Assembly (NCBI GenBank): GCA_900465685.1
Contig: UEGR01000015.1
Coordinates: forward strand, 1 to 64,000
Reading direction: 5' to 3'
Source of the DNA: Hyphomicrobiales bacterium
GTDB lineage: Bacteria; Pseudomonadota; Alphaproteobacteria; Rhizobiales; Rhizobiaceae
DNA length: 64,000 nt
Positions 36,398-44,833 of the stretch are shown in pieces; the first letter of the stretch is position 1, and every line of letters begins with the position of its first letter. A model generated the notes under the pieces. The model had not been told where the DNA came from. It saw only the letters and a list, made by a program, of their open reading frames with translations, and made no database searches. Both the position numbers and the translations under genes were made by a program.

Positions 36398-37527
36398 AAA
36401 TCAGCGAAATCCGACTTTATCATCTGAGTGCACCCCTTGCCGAGCCGATCGGTAATGCCAAGGTTTTCTTTGATCGGCGAGAAACGCTGCTTGTAGAAGT
36501 TGTAGCAGGTTCGGATAGTGGCTGGGGCGAGACCTGGGCATTGCCAGTCGCCGCCGCAAGTCTGATTGAAGTCAGTCTGGCCCCGCATGTACTTGGACAG
36601 GATGCGCAGCACTATCGTCGTATCTGGCAGGATATGTGCCGAGCATTCGAAACGAGGAGCGGTGTCGCCATGATGGCGATATCGGCTCTCGATATGGCAA
36701 TTCACGACCTTGCTGCCAAGCAGCAAGGTATTCCTCTCCATGTTTTGTTGGGAGGCGCGCGCCGGGACCGGGTGCCGACTTACGCGAGCGGGCCTTTCTT
36801 TAAGCCCGGCGGGCACCCCTATCGGGATTTCGAACGTGATGTGGAAAGCTACCTCGCCGATGGCTTCAAGTCGATTAAACTGCGGAGCGGTTATCGTCCT
36901 GCAGACGATGCGAGCGCAGCCCTGACCGTTCGCAAAATGATCGGCGGCGACGGCGACTTGATGATTGATTTCAACCAATCAATCACTGTCCGCAACGCGA
37001 TTTCGACATTTGAACTGCTTGCTGAGGCTCAGCCGCTCTGGATTGAGGAGCCCACGGCGCCGGTTGATTTGGAAGGATACAAGCAAGCCGCAGCGCATCT
37101 CAAATGCGCTATCGCGGGCGGAGAAACCTTTGGCTCGGCACGAGATTTTATGCCCTTCTTGGCTGAAGGCGTAATGGATATCCTGCAGCCGGATATTGCC
37201 ATTTGTGGTGGTTTGAGTGGTGTCGCGCAGGTCGCAGTTCTCGCGGACCTGTATGGCCGTCCGCTTATACCTCACGTATGGGGTAGCATCGTGAATTTTC
37301 AGGCGGCATTGCACCTCACTGCAACGCTACCCCCTTATAGGGGTGGAAAATCTGAGTTTCCATTCATGGAATTTGATGTCGGTCCAAATCCTCTTCTTGA
37401 TTTGGCGGGACGTCCCTGCGTCGGGGCTGATGGCACGTTGCCAGTGCCCAGTACGCCTGGTCTGGGTATAGACATTTCCCAAGATCTAATAGCGCCATAT
37501 ATTGTTCGAAGCTATCAGGTCGTCTAG
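36394..37527 (+). CDS. mandelate racemase/muconate lactonizing enzyme family (enolase superfamily) dehydratase
   Basis: 377 residues. N-terminal capping domain, then barrel: FKSIKLRSG (Lys-x-Arg), metal ligands in LMIDFNQ, LWIEEP and AGGETF, and His in LIPHVWGS. This fits an acid-sugar dehydratase or racemase acting on the compound brought in by the MFS carrier. Starts at GTG 36394 inside the MFS stop codon (GTGA overlap), so coupled translation. Substrate not readable. Confidence 0.85.
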   Translation: MKISEIRLYHLSAPLAEPIGNAKVFFDRRETLLVEVVAGSDSGWGETWALPVAAASLIEVSLAPHVLGQDAQHYRRIWQDMCRAFETRSGVAMMAISALDMAIHDLAAKQQGIPLHVLLGGARRDRVPTYASGPFFKPGGHPYRDFERDVESYLADGFKSIKLRSGYRPADDASAALTVRKMIGGDGDLMIDFNQSITVRNAISTFELLAEAQPLWIEEPTAPVDLEGYKQAAAHLKCAIAGGETFGSARDFMPFLAEGVMDILQPDIAICGGLSGVAQVAVLADLYGRPLIPHVWGSIVNFQAALHLTATLPPYRGGKSEFPFMEFDVGPNPLLDLAGRPCVGADGTLPVPSTPGLGIDISQDLIAPYIVRSYQVV

Positions 37528-38435
37528 AGCAAATTGAACAGAATTGTTATGCGGACAACATGGGGTGCTCATCTGGTGCTAAGCATCCCGATTGGCAATG
37601 TTCAATCCCGCTATCGCAGAGTGACAGCGAAATGGAAAAGAGACCATACTCAATAGAGAGTTTATGAAACGTCGAAGCTAATCTTTGCCGCAAGTCTGGA
37701 ATTAAGCCCAAGTTTCACCTTGTGTTCCGACATATAAGTCCTTTACTTTTACCAGCGAAAATCTCGCCCTTCTTCACTAAGGACGTCGAAAAGAGCCTCA
37801 TTATATTAGTTGTCGGATCGCCTTCCATAGTGATGATAACGGCTAATTTCATCCAGGGCGAAGGTGGGAACCTGCATCATCGCCCAAGCATGATACCGGT
37901 CATGTACACCGCCCTTTGATAATCCGAACTTGATGAAGTGCGAGCCCGCCCGCACGCGTTCACGAACTGTCTGGCGCAGAGCCATTGACCCATCCCCGAG
38001 TTCACCGCTCGGACGGGCCTTTGCCCGCTCCGTCGGTGTGACGCCTGCCGAGTATCGCAGGCGCTTCGGCGATTCACTTTGTGACGTGCGAGAAGGAGCC
38101 GGGATGGTGCGAGTTGGTAATTGTGCCGCTCGTCGTGAATGGCAGCCTACTGGTAAGCTTGCAGCATATGAGACATTAGTGGTTAAGCCAGATTCAAATT
38201 CTGGGTTTAGACATATGATAGGATAGAGAGATCTGTGCTGCTTAGTAGTGTAGTCTATGAAATCCGCCCGTCTCCGTCTTCTATGCTTCTACTTGCGAAA
38301 CCAATGACGCGCCCCGGAGTGCTGTGGAATCGCAACCATTCAAACCCATGTCTTCAAAACTGCCCTGATCGGAGTACCACTAAAGAGATACGGGGCTCTT
38401 GATTAAAAACTAACGTAAAATTCGGTTAATCTAGC
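37528..38435. other. gene-poor stretch with a regulator remnant
   Basis: 908 bp without an intact gene. The only recognisable coding trace is the C-terminal piece of an AraC-family HTH at about 37987-38095. The rest shows no credible start, ribosome site or family resemblance. Confidence 0.55.
37987..38095 (+). pseudogene. remnant of an AraC-family regulator C-terminus
   Basis: In one frame the sequence reads RAFARSVGVTPAEYRRRF, the second recognition helix region and typical end of GlxA/FtrA-type AraC regulators. The residues just before (PEFT) are in another frame, so a frameshift separates the two halves. No N-terminal domain is present upstream. A decayed gene fragment. Confidence 0.6.
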
Positions 38436-39170
38436 TCACATTTTCAGATGTTCGCGTCTGGTGGAATCGACCAGATCACCCAGAGTTTCCAACTGTGCGT
38501 CACGGATATTGTGCCTGTTAAGACCACTGATTGTACGGAACAAATAATCAGCAGCTGACCCCCAACTTCCCTTGGCAACAGCGATCCGCCGTACTTTTTC
38601 GTACTGCGGTAGCATGCCGACGTAGTGCTCGTGAGTTCGGTCAACCGTGAACGCAATCGCGGCCCCAAACTTCGCGTTATTCTCTCCGATCACGTCAACC
38701 CAGATTGGTTTATAACCGCCGATAAGCATCTCCCGGTTCCACAATATTGCCAGTTCGGTGTCGATATCCCGCTCGGTGATCTGGTAGGCCACACCCTTAC
38801 AGACACCGCCAAGTTCGAGTGCCAGCATCAGACCCGGTTCGTCAGGCGTACCTCGCCCTACCATAGACGACAGGCAAAACGAACGATGCCATCCCCTTAC
38901 TTCTGCAATTCTGCTGTCTGCAATCTTCAAGGCAGGATTCCAGATCAACGATCCATAGGCAAATATCCAGAGATCGCCGATAGGACGGTGTTTCATGAAG
39001 TCAGCGAGCGAACGCCTGCGCTCCGCCTCTGAAAGCAGCCGAACGCCCGGTTCGTCCTGACGAAGCAAAGCCAATGCACCATCCGCTTCTAACAACTCGC
39101 GGGTCAAGATCGATGGACTTGACTGCGTCATCGAGAGCCTTGGATTACGGGTAGATTGAGCCATGCGCAT
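38436..39170 (-). CDS. chaC: glutathione-specific gamma-glutamylcyclotransferase (ChaC family)
   Basis: About 244 residues. WIFAYGSLIWNP is the glycine-rich substrate loop of ChaC; GWHRSFCLSSMVGRGTP and LWNREMLIGGYKP follow in the E. coli ChaC order, with the catalytic Glu expected in the last part. It cleaves glutathione to 5-oxoproline and Cys-Gly in the cytoplasm. Start uncertain: ATG 39170 has GGAGG 11 bases upstream, ATG 39131 would give the E. coli length. A copy of the island's 22-bp element lies 78 bp upstream (39248-39269), linking it to the alkylation response. Confidence 0.87.
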   Translation of the reverse strand: MRMAQSTRNPRLSMTQSSPSILTRELLEADGALALLRQDEPGVRLLSEAERRRSLADFMKHRPIGDLWIFAYGSLIWNPALKIADSRIAEVRGWHRSFCLSSMVGRGTPDEPGLMLALELGGVCKGVAYQITERDIDTELAILWNREMLIGGYKPIWVDVIGENNAKFGAAIAFTVDRTHEHYVGMLPQYEKVRRIAVAKGSWGSAADYLFRTISGLNRHNIRDAQLETLGDLVDSTRREHLKM

Positions 39171-39247
39171 GGACGTTATTGCCTCCGTTGTTAGAGGCGG
39201 CAAAATTGCGGCCTTGGCGCGACTTTTAAAGAAACACTTCCAGTCAA

Positions 39248-39269
39248 CACTCCGGTTGCTATCCTCAAA
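39248..39269 (-). promoter_or_regulatory. 22-bp island element, copy 1 (before chaC)
   Basis: TTTGA, ten variable bases, CGGAGTG, reading leftwards toward chaC. Spacing identical to the other eight copies. Confidence 0.75.
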
Positions 39270-39297
39270 TCGAGAAAAGCTTCTACAGCGCAGGAAA

Positions 39298-39741
39298 TCA
39301 AAGGGCGTGGTCAACGCGTATCTCGCGAAGAAAATCAAGCCAGAAGGTGATTTCCTTATCGGCTGGGGCAAACTTAAACGCCTTCTGGGTGATAACGAGC
39401 TTTCCATCGATTATAAGTAGTTTAAACCACGTATATTCGGGCATTCCGGTATTCTTGTTCAACGGGCAGTCTTGCCGCCAAAGAAGTGTCGATTGGTGTT
39501 GTTCGCACCCGCGCTCAATGATTTCAGTCGAGCCGCAAGGACACATTTCCGCCCATGCCTCACTCATGCCAGCATAGAAGCTCGCAAGGGTGTATTCATT
39601 AGTATTGCGAAAGACCTGAACGGTCAGCATTTCCGACCATTCCGGCAGAGTTTCGTCCTTGGGAATCATCTCAAGGATTGCACCTTTATTCGTCTTCGCG
39701 TGGTAGGCTACCTTGTAACCTTGAGGCATTTTTGAAAGCAT
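39298..39741 (-). CDS. uncharacterised protein of the alkylation island
   Basis: 147 residues, soluble, no signal peptide. Cysteines in EMCPCGSTEI and RGCEQHQ, then WRQDCPLNKNTG; the C-P-C pattern may bind metal. No family recognised. Start 39741 follows TTTGGGAAA; a second ATG lies four codons in. It is preceded at only 32 bp by copy 2 of the 22-bp element, so it is probably induced together with ada. Coding status is supported by this promoter element and by a sensible, non-repetitive protein. Confidence 0.65.
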   Translation of the reverse strand: MLSKMPQGYKVAYHAKTNKGAILEMIPKDETLPEWSEMLTVQVFRNTNEYTLASFYAGMSEAWAEMCPCGSTEIIERGCEQHQSTLLWRQDCPLNKNTGMPEYTWFKLLIIDGKLVITQKAFKFAPADKEITFWLDFLREIRVDHAL

Positions 39742-39772
39742 TTTCCCAAATTGCGGCGAACGGGACTATCGA

Positions 39773-39794
39773 CACTCCGCTTCTTACTTTCAAA
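39773..39794 (-). promoter_or_regulatory. 22-bp island element, copy 2
   Basis: TTTGA-N10-CGGAGTG on the minus strand, 32 bp before the uncharacterised gene starting at 39741. Confidence 0.75.
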
Positions 39795-39847
39795 TTGAGA
39801 AAATCTGAGAAATCCACCGCAATTCAGCCTCGCGGCATCGTTTCCAG

Positions 39848-39869
39848 TTTGAAGGTAAGAACCGGAGTT
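39848..39869 (+). promoter_or_regulatory. 22-bp island element, copy 3
   Basis: TTTGA-N10-CGGAGTT on the plus strand, 86 bp before the SnoaL-like gene. Copies 2 and 3 stand back to back 53 bp apart, giving a divergent control region. Confidence 0.75.
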
Positions 39870-39954
39870 TGGGGTGGGTCAATGTCGAATATTCCTTCCT
39901 TCAGGTCGTCGAGAAGACTCGATGGTCCCTGAAGATCAAAGAAGGAGCCATATT

Positions 39955-40410
39955 ATGAGCAAAGAAGAAGACAATAAAGCCGTTGTCGTTCGCTGGTTTA
40001 CCGAGTTTTGGGGCAAGGACGTTAATCTTGATGTGATTGACGAAATCGCGCATCCCGACATGCTCCTCCATTATTCGCTCCACGAACCGCGTCGCGGTCG
40101 CGACGATATCAGAGCCTTCATGACAGATTTTCGTGCGGCGTTCCCTGATCTTAACTTCTGGGGCACGGCTGATCTGATCGCCGAGGGTGACTATGTGGTT
40201 GGTCAGTGGGAAGGCGGCGGCACGCAAACCGGTGCTGCCTGGAATGATGTTCTGCCCGGCTACGAGGGTCTTCCTGCCGCGTCTGGCCGTAAAATGCACT
40301 TCACCGGCAAGACCGTTCTGAAGGTCGTTGACGGCTTGATCGTAGAAGAGAACGGTCTGGATGACGGCCTGACGGCAATGATGCAGCTCGGGCTGATCAA
40401 GAAGATCTGA
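39955..40410 (+). CDS. SnoaL-like (NTF2-fold) protein
   Basis: 151 residues, a single SnoaL/ester-cyclase domain: VVVRWFTEFWGKDVNLDVIDEI, a HY...RGRDDIRAFMTDFRAAFPDL segment (given in part), and VVGQWEGGGTQTG. Such proteins are small hydrolases, isomerases or binding proteins; the reaction cannot be read. ATG 39955 has AAGGAG upstream. Its upstream 22-bp element places it in the alkylation regulon, and a strong terminator follows. Confidence 0.82.
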   Translation: MSKEEDNKAVVVRWFTEFWGKDVNLDVIDEIAHPDMLLHYSLHEPRRGRDDIRAFMTDFRAAFPDLNFWGTADLIAEGDYVVGQWEGGGTQTGAAWNDVLPGYEGLPAASGRKMHFTGKTVLKVVDGLIVEENGLDDGLTAMMQLGLIKKI

Positions 40411-40452
40411 TCGACACGGGCCACAGTAGCCTTTCAACAAGAAGATCGTATA

Positions 40453-40488
40453 GATGAGGCTGGCACTTAAACAAGTGCCAGCCTCATC
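40453..40488 (+). terminator. rho-independent terminator after the SnoaL-like gene
   Basis: Perfect 16-bp stem (GATGAGGCTGGCACTT and its complement) with an AAAC loop, followed by GATTTTG. Very strong. Confidence 0.85.
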
Positions 40489-40769
40489 GATTTTGTGCCC
40501 GGATATCCTACCATTTCCCAGGTAAAAAACGGGAACACTATAACTGTTAGACTGAATGTTATGCGAGGGTCTGAAATCCAGCACCAGGATGGGGGGCATG
40601 GAGCAGCCCAACAGCCGTACGCACGATCCGGCCACTATATGGAAGGCGAGGCGAGGCTATTCCAGTCTTCCGCATAGCGGGATATTACGCGCCACTTTTA
40701 AATCCCCGATAAGTGTTTTTCGATCATCAGATATCCGCAAACCGCGGGCAATGGGTGGAATTATTCCGA

Positions 40770-40791
40770 TTTGAAAGCAAGGATCGGAGTG
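40770..40791 (+). promoter_or_regulatory. 22-bp island element, copy 4 (before ada)
   Basis: TTTGA-N10-CGGAGTG, 56 bp before the ada start. Its inner part AAAGCAAG resembles the core of the enterobacterial Ada box, which makes Ada autoregulation plausible. Confidence 0.78.
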
Positions 40792-40846
40792 TGTTCGACG
40801 CGGAGAGAAGACATTGTCGATCAAGATCATTTACGGGTAGAAGACA

Positions 40847-41944
40847 ATGTCCAAGAATTTTCAATCGACATCAATATCGCACACCTCGACAGTTTCCGTT
40901 GCGGATGATCCACGCTGGGCACGCATTGTCGCTCGCGATAAGTCTGCAGATGGTCATCTCTGGTATTCCGTCTCCACGACCGGGATTTATTGCCGGCCCT
41001 CATGCCCGTCGCGTACGGCAAACCCGAAGAACGTGGCCTTGCATGATACAATTATGAGCGCACGAGCGACCGGGTTTCGCCCTTGCAAGAGGTGCAATCC
41101 CGAAGGTCTCTCGCTTGACAGTGAAAACGCGGCACTGGTAGCGAAGGCTTGCCGCCTCATAGAGGACAGTGAGGAAGAACTGTCGCTAGAGGCGCTCGCT
41201 GCTGCTGTTGATCGCAGTCCAAGTTATTTCCATCGGATGTTCAAAACCTCAACGGGCTTGACGCCGAAGGTTTACGCCTCCGGTCATCGTGCAAAGAAGT
41301 TGCGCGAGGGCCTTGAAACCGGAACGAGCGTTACGGAGGCGATGTATGATGCCGGGTTCAATTCAAGTGGCCGTTTTTATGAGAAGTCGACCGGAATGCT
41401 TGGCATGACCCCGACACAATATCGGGCAGGCGGTCTCAATGAGGAAATCAAATTTGCTGTCGGACAGTCCAGTTTGGGAGCAATCCTAGTGGCATCCAGC
41501 AAAAAAGGCGTGGCCGCGATCCTGCTTGGTGATGATCCGGATGCATTGGTTCGCGATCTTCAGGATCGTTTTCAGAAGGCGCGGTTGATCGGCATGGATC
41601 GCGAATATGAGGCGCTGATAGCCAGTGTCTGCGGTTTCGTCGAAAATCCGGGTATAGGTCTTGATCTGCCTCTTGACGTCCGTGGCACGGCCTTTCAACG
41701 CCGTGTCTGGCAGGCATTGCAGGAAATTCCAGTCGGCGAGCGTGTCTCTTACTCGGAAATCGCTCGGCGCATCGGATCGCCAAGAGCAACGCGGGCGGTT
41801 GCCGGAGCGTGTGCCGCAAACAATATAGCGATCGCCATTCCATGCCATCGCGTCGTGCGTAACGACGGTGCTCTTTCCGGCTATGCGTGGGGTGTCGATC
41901 GAAAGCGCGCACTCCTGGACCGGGAGGCGTCTCACGTCATCTGA
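40847..41944 (+). CDS. ada: Ada, bifunctional methyl-phosphotriester/O6-methylguanine methyltransferase and activator
   Basis: 365 residues with all three parts of Ada. N-terminal zinc/methyl-acceptor domain: Cys49, Cys53, Cys80 and Cys83, the same 4-27-3 spacing as Cys38/42/69/72 of E. coli. AraC HTH at about 95-190 (LAAAVDRSPSYFHRMFKTST; MYDAGFNSSGRFYEKS). C-terminal alkyltransferase with IPCHRVVR, acceptor Cys near 333. It repairs phosphotriesters and O6-methylguanine and, once methylated at Cys49, activates its regulon. Central gene of the island; element copy 4 precedes it. Confidence 0.95.
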   Translation: MSKNFQSTSISHTSTVSVADDPRWARIVARDKSADGHLWYSVSTTGIYCRPSCPSRTANPKNVALHDTIMSARATGFRPCKRCNPEGLSLDSENAALVAKACRLIEDSEEELSLEALAAAVDRSPSYFHRMFKTSTGLTPKVYASGHRAKKLREGLETGTSVTEAMYDAGFNSSGRFYEKSTGMLGMTPTQYRAGGLNEEIKFAVGQSSLGAILVASSKKGVAAILLGDDPDALVRDLQDRFQKARLIGMDREYEALIASVCGFVENPGIGLDLPLDVRGTAFQRRVWQALQEIPVGERVSYSEIARRIGSPRATRAVAGACAANNIAIAIPCHRVVRNDGALSGYAWGVDRKRALLDREASHVI

Positions 41945-42069
41945 CGCAGGAGCTCGAAAGCACTGCGCTTTACCGCAGGCTGTTGTTGAACCCAATTGTA
42001 ACACGGCCTCGATATGGTCATCTCAAACCGGCTGCGCTTTGCGATCGCCGGCGAATGCAAGGCATCCAT

Positions 42070-42711
42070 ATGAACTTACTCTCACGCTACGACCAATCCG
42101 TCGCCTTCCTATCCGCTCATGACGATGACTGGGCAAAATTGATAGAGCTGGTTGGTCCTTGTCGACATGACCCCAAGGCCGCCCGCGAACCATACGAAGC
42201 TTTGGTGCGGGCAATTGCGTACCAACAACTGACGGCCAAAGCCGGCGATGCGATCATAGCTCGTCTCAAGGCTCTTTTCGTTGAGCGCGATTTTCCAACC
42301 CCGCACGATCTCATAGGGGCCGAGTTCGACCTGCTGCGGCAGTGTGGTTTCTCAGCCAGCAAGATTGCTACTATCAAGGCAATTGCTCAAGGAACCTTGG
42401 AAGGGATTGTCCCCACCCGTGAGATCGCCGCGACCATGGACGATGAAGCACTGATCGACAGAATGGTCGGTATCAAGGGCATTGGCCGGTGGACCGTCGA
42501 GATGTTGTTGATGTATTCGCTGGAGCGAATGGACGTATTGCCCGTGGACGACTTTGGTGTCCGTGAAGGCTATCGCGTCCTTAAATCGCTATCTGAACAG
42601 CCCAAACCTAAGCAACTGCGTGAAATTTCAAAAGCCTGGTCGCCCCATCGCACGGTTGCTGCCTGGTATTTGTGGCGCATACCTCGTGAACGCGGAAACG
42701 TCCTCAAATAA
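42070..42711 (+). CDS. alkA: DNA-3-methyladenine glycosylase II
   Basis: 213 residues, HhH-GPD superfamily: YEALVRAIAYQQLTAKAG, the hairpin KGIGRWTVEMLLMYSL and catalytic Asp in LPVDDFGVREGY. It excises 3-methyladenine and related lesions. Shorter than E. coli AlkA because the N-terminal TBP-like domain is missing, as in many alphaproteobacterial relatives. ATG 42070 has AAGG seven bases upstream; it follows ada by 125 bp. No clear element copy lies in that gap, so it is probably read through from ada. Confidence 0.9.
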   Translation: MNLLSRYDQSVAFLSAHDDDWAKLIELVGPCRHDPKAAREPYEALVRAIAYQQLTAKAGDAIIARLKALFVERDFPTPHDLIGAEFDLLRQCGFSASKIATIKAIAQGTLEGIVPTREIAATMDDEALIDRMVGIKGIGRWTVEMLLMYSLERMDVLPVDDFGVREGYRVLKSLSEQPKPKQLREISKAWSPHRTVAAWYLWRIPRERGNVLK

Positions 42712-42832
42712 ACGTTCATCGGAGTGATCGCAGGTTTGGCATCAAGCCCTGAAACGCGGATCGCGATCCATCGTCGTGCATTGCGGGGAACCCAAGCAGA
42801 ACGTGTCCAGGCGCAAGGCAAGGTAGAAAAGC

Positions 42833-43465
42833 ATGCATCTTCAAAACCGTGTCACGCCATTTGGCGCGATCGTCGCCATTTCACAGCGTGGTACATTTAC
42901 TGGCAACCGCGGCATCATCCATGATCCAGTGACGAGGACCTTACTGAACAAGCGGTGGGCGAGCCGGACATGGCTTGTGTGTGAGTGTGAATTCAACGGG
43001 CGTCGTAGGGAGGTAATGACAGGCCGTAAATGGACCGAATTGTTCTTCCTTGACGAAGCGGTGGCACTCGCTGCAGGCCATCGTCCCTGTTTTCTGTGCC
43101 GACGCCAGGCGGCGGAAAAGTTCCGGGCGTGCTGGGCATCGGCAAAGGCAGAGGCGTATCCCTCAGCCAGACATATGGATGCTGTCCTTCACGCCGAACG
43201 TCTTGATCACAATCGCAAGCGATTGCACTGCATCACGCGCCTCATCAACGAACTGCCGAACGGTGCGGTCGTTGCTGTCGGGGAGGAGGCTTACACATTG
43301 CAAGACGGTCTTGCACATCGATGGACTGTTGAGGGCTATGACGGGCCCGAAATCCTCCATGAAGCGGACTGGTTGCTGACGCCGCCGTCGACAGTCATGG
43401 CGCTCATCGCGGGCTACCAGCCCGTTCTCCACCCTTCGATTCACACCAAACTCAATAGGTCTTGA
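42833..43465 (+). CDS. uncharacterised four-cysteine protein coupled to alkB
   Basis: 210 residues, no signal, no transmembrane segment. Cys50-x-Cys52 (WLVCECEF) and Cys86-x2-Cys89 (GHRPCFLCRR) could form a zinc site; GHRPCFLC recalls the GFRPCKRC of Ada, though the rest does not match. Followed by histidine-rich stretches (ARHMDAVLHAERLDHNRKRLHC, quoted in part). Its stop is one base from the alkB start, so they form one translational unit. A half-conserved element (only ATCGGAGTG) lies at 42718-42726. No family name known to me. Confidence 0.75.
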   Translation: MHLQNRVTPFGAIVAISQRGTFTGNRGIIHDPVTRTLLNKRWASRTWLVCECEFNGRRREVMTGRKWTELFFLDEAVALAAGHRPCFLCRRQAAEKFRACWASAKAEAYPSARHMDAVLHAERLDHNRKRLHCITRLINELPNGAVVAVGEEAYTLQDGLAHRWTVEGYDGPEILHEADWLLTPPSTVMALIAGYQPVLHPSIHTKLNRS

Positions 43466-43466
43466 G

Positions 43467-44117
43467 ATGCCTGATCTTTTTGACACGCTATCGCCGCTCG
43501 GTCCGGCAACAGAAATCATGGCGGAAGGAGCCCGGCTGTTGCGCGGCGTGGCACTTCCCTATGAGAAGGATTTGCTGGCGGCACTGAGCGAAATAGTCAG
43601 ACGGTCCCCCTTTCGCCATATGGTAACGCCAGGTGGATACACCATGTCAGTGGCAATGACGAACTGCGGTACTGCTGGTTGGATAACAGATCGAACAGGT
43701 TATCGCTATGATCGCAACGACCCTGAGTCAGGTCAGCCTTGGCCTGTAATGCCTGAATGTTTCATGAATCTGGCAGTTGAGGCAGCGGGTCGTGCGGGTT
43801 ATCCGGATTTTCGTCCTGACGCGTGCCTGATCAATCGCTATGAACCGGGTGCCCGCCTGTCCCTGCATCAAGACAAGAACGAACGCGACTTCGCCAATCC
43901 GATCGTATCGGTCTCGCTCGGTCTGCCGGCGACCTTCCAGTTTGGAGGTCTGAAGCGAAACGACCCAGTCAGGAAATACGCACTGCTACACCGCGACGTT
44001 GCCGTTTGGGGCGGCTCGTCAAGACTCTTCTATCATGGCGTTCCCGAATTAAAGGAGGGCGTCCACGAGACCGTCGGGCGGATGCGCATAAACCTTACAT
44101 TTCGTGGAGCACTATAG
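43467..44117 (+). CDS. alkB: AlkB, 2OG-Fe(II) DNA/RNA demethylase
   Basis: 216 residues, same length as E. coli AlkB. Iron ligands His134 and Asp136 (LSLHQDKNE) and His190 (LFYHGV); 2-oxoglutarate Arg207 and the second Arg213 in RINLTFR; substrate segment PVMPECF. Oxidatively removes methyl groups from 1-methyladenine and 3-methylcytosine. One base after the four-cysteine gene. All key residues present. Confidence 0.95.
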   Translation: MPDLFDTLSPLGPATEIMAEGARLLRGVALPYEKDLLAALSEIVRRSPFRHMVTPGGYTMSVAMTNCGTAGWITDRTGYRYDRNDPESGQPWPVMPECFMNLAVEAAGRAGYPDFRPDACLINRYEPGARLSLHQDKNERDFANPIVSVSLGLPATFQFGGLKRNDPVRKYALLHRDVAVWGGSSRLFYHGVPELKEGVHETVGRMRINLTFRGAL

Positions 44118-44136
44118 CTTCAGATGTTTCTTTCAG

Positions 44137-44158
44137 TTTGATGACAATAACCGGAGTG
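44137..44158 (+). promoter_or_regulatory. 22-bp island element, copy 5
   Basis: TTTGA-N10-CGGAGTG, 20 bp after the alkB stop and 50 bp before the ATG at 44208. Confidence 0.72.
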
Positions 44159-44207
44159 CCATAAGAATTGTCTTGTGGCTAGGTATGTTATCATTCGTAG
44201 AGTGGAC

Positions 44208-44522
44208 ATGCGATTGTCAGGTTTCAACGATCTGCCCTCCGCAACGACCAGAACAGGGAAACCCGCTACCATGTTTACGCGCGGCGGATTCTATACCAAA
44301 ACGAGCCGGCGCAAGTCACGCGGGTCTGAAGAGGTTATCGACATACTCATGGCGTTTGCGCACGGCGACCCTGACAAGACGCTTGTGATGAAACATATCG
44401 GTCAACTGCTTGTGGCTGGGCACGCCGATGTTGAACTGCTCGATAATGGCGAAGCTGAAGTCCGCTTCACCTCGGGTGAAACCTTTCTCCTTGCAGCGAC
44501 ATCGATCCTCAGACTTACTTGA
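44208..44522 (+). CDS. uncharacterised small basic protein of the alkylation island
   Basis: 104 residues. Basic N-terminal part (TKTSRRKSRGSEE), then HGDPDKTLVMKHIGQLLVAGHADVELLDNGEAEVRFTSG-like sequence with alternating strands. No family recognised. A GTG start at 44175 is possible, but ATG 44208 has GAGTGGAC upstream. Directly downstream of element copy 5, so likely induced with the rest. Confidence 0.6.
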   Translation: MRLSGFNDLPSATTRTGKPATMFTRGGFYTKTSRRKSRGSEEVIDILMAFAHGDPDKTLVMKHIGQLLVAGHADVELLDNGEAEVRFTSGETFLLAATSILRLT

Positions 44523-44675
44523 CCGACCAATGGGACCGACGGCCCGCCAGAGCAAGGCTCAAGCCGATTACAGTGCAATATGTTGACCACGACAGTCCGC
44601 CTCTGGTCGTTTCGACCTCTAAGGGAGCCGGATCAATTAATATGGCGGCGGCATCCGATTGTGCCAGAAATGCAC

Positions 44676-44697
44676 TTTGAAAGTATGAACCGGAGTG
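44676..44697 (+). promoter_or_regulatory. 22-bp island element, copy 6
   Basis: TTTGA-N10-CGGAGTG, 137 bp before the first Oxygenase-NA paralogue. The flanking 311-bp gap (44523-44833) contains nothing else that was recognised. Confidence 0.73.
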
Positions 44698-44833
44698 CGG
44701 GCGCCCATTCACAAAGATAGCCAATAATATCAAGAGAGCTCGGCGGATTGTCACCATCCGATGGTGCTCGATTTCAACAGACAATCGTCCGTCAGCTTAT
44801 TCCTCGACGGCGTCGTTCGAAAGAAAATTGATC

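Noticed and set aside
38315-38321. CGGAGTG left of chaC
   Set aside because: The preceding 15 bases do not resemble the element; chance occurrence.
42705-42726. Possible tenth copy of the 22-bp island element before the four-cysteine/alkB operon
   Set aside because: Only ATCGGAGTG matches; the TTTGA half is absent, so it was not counted.
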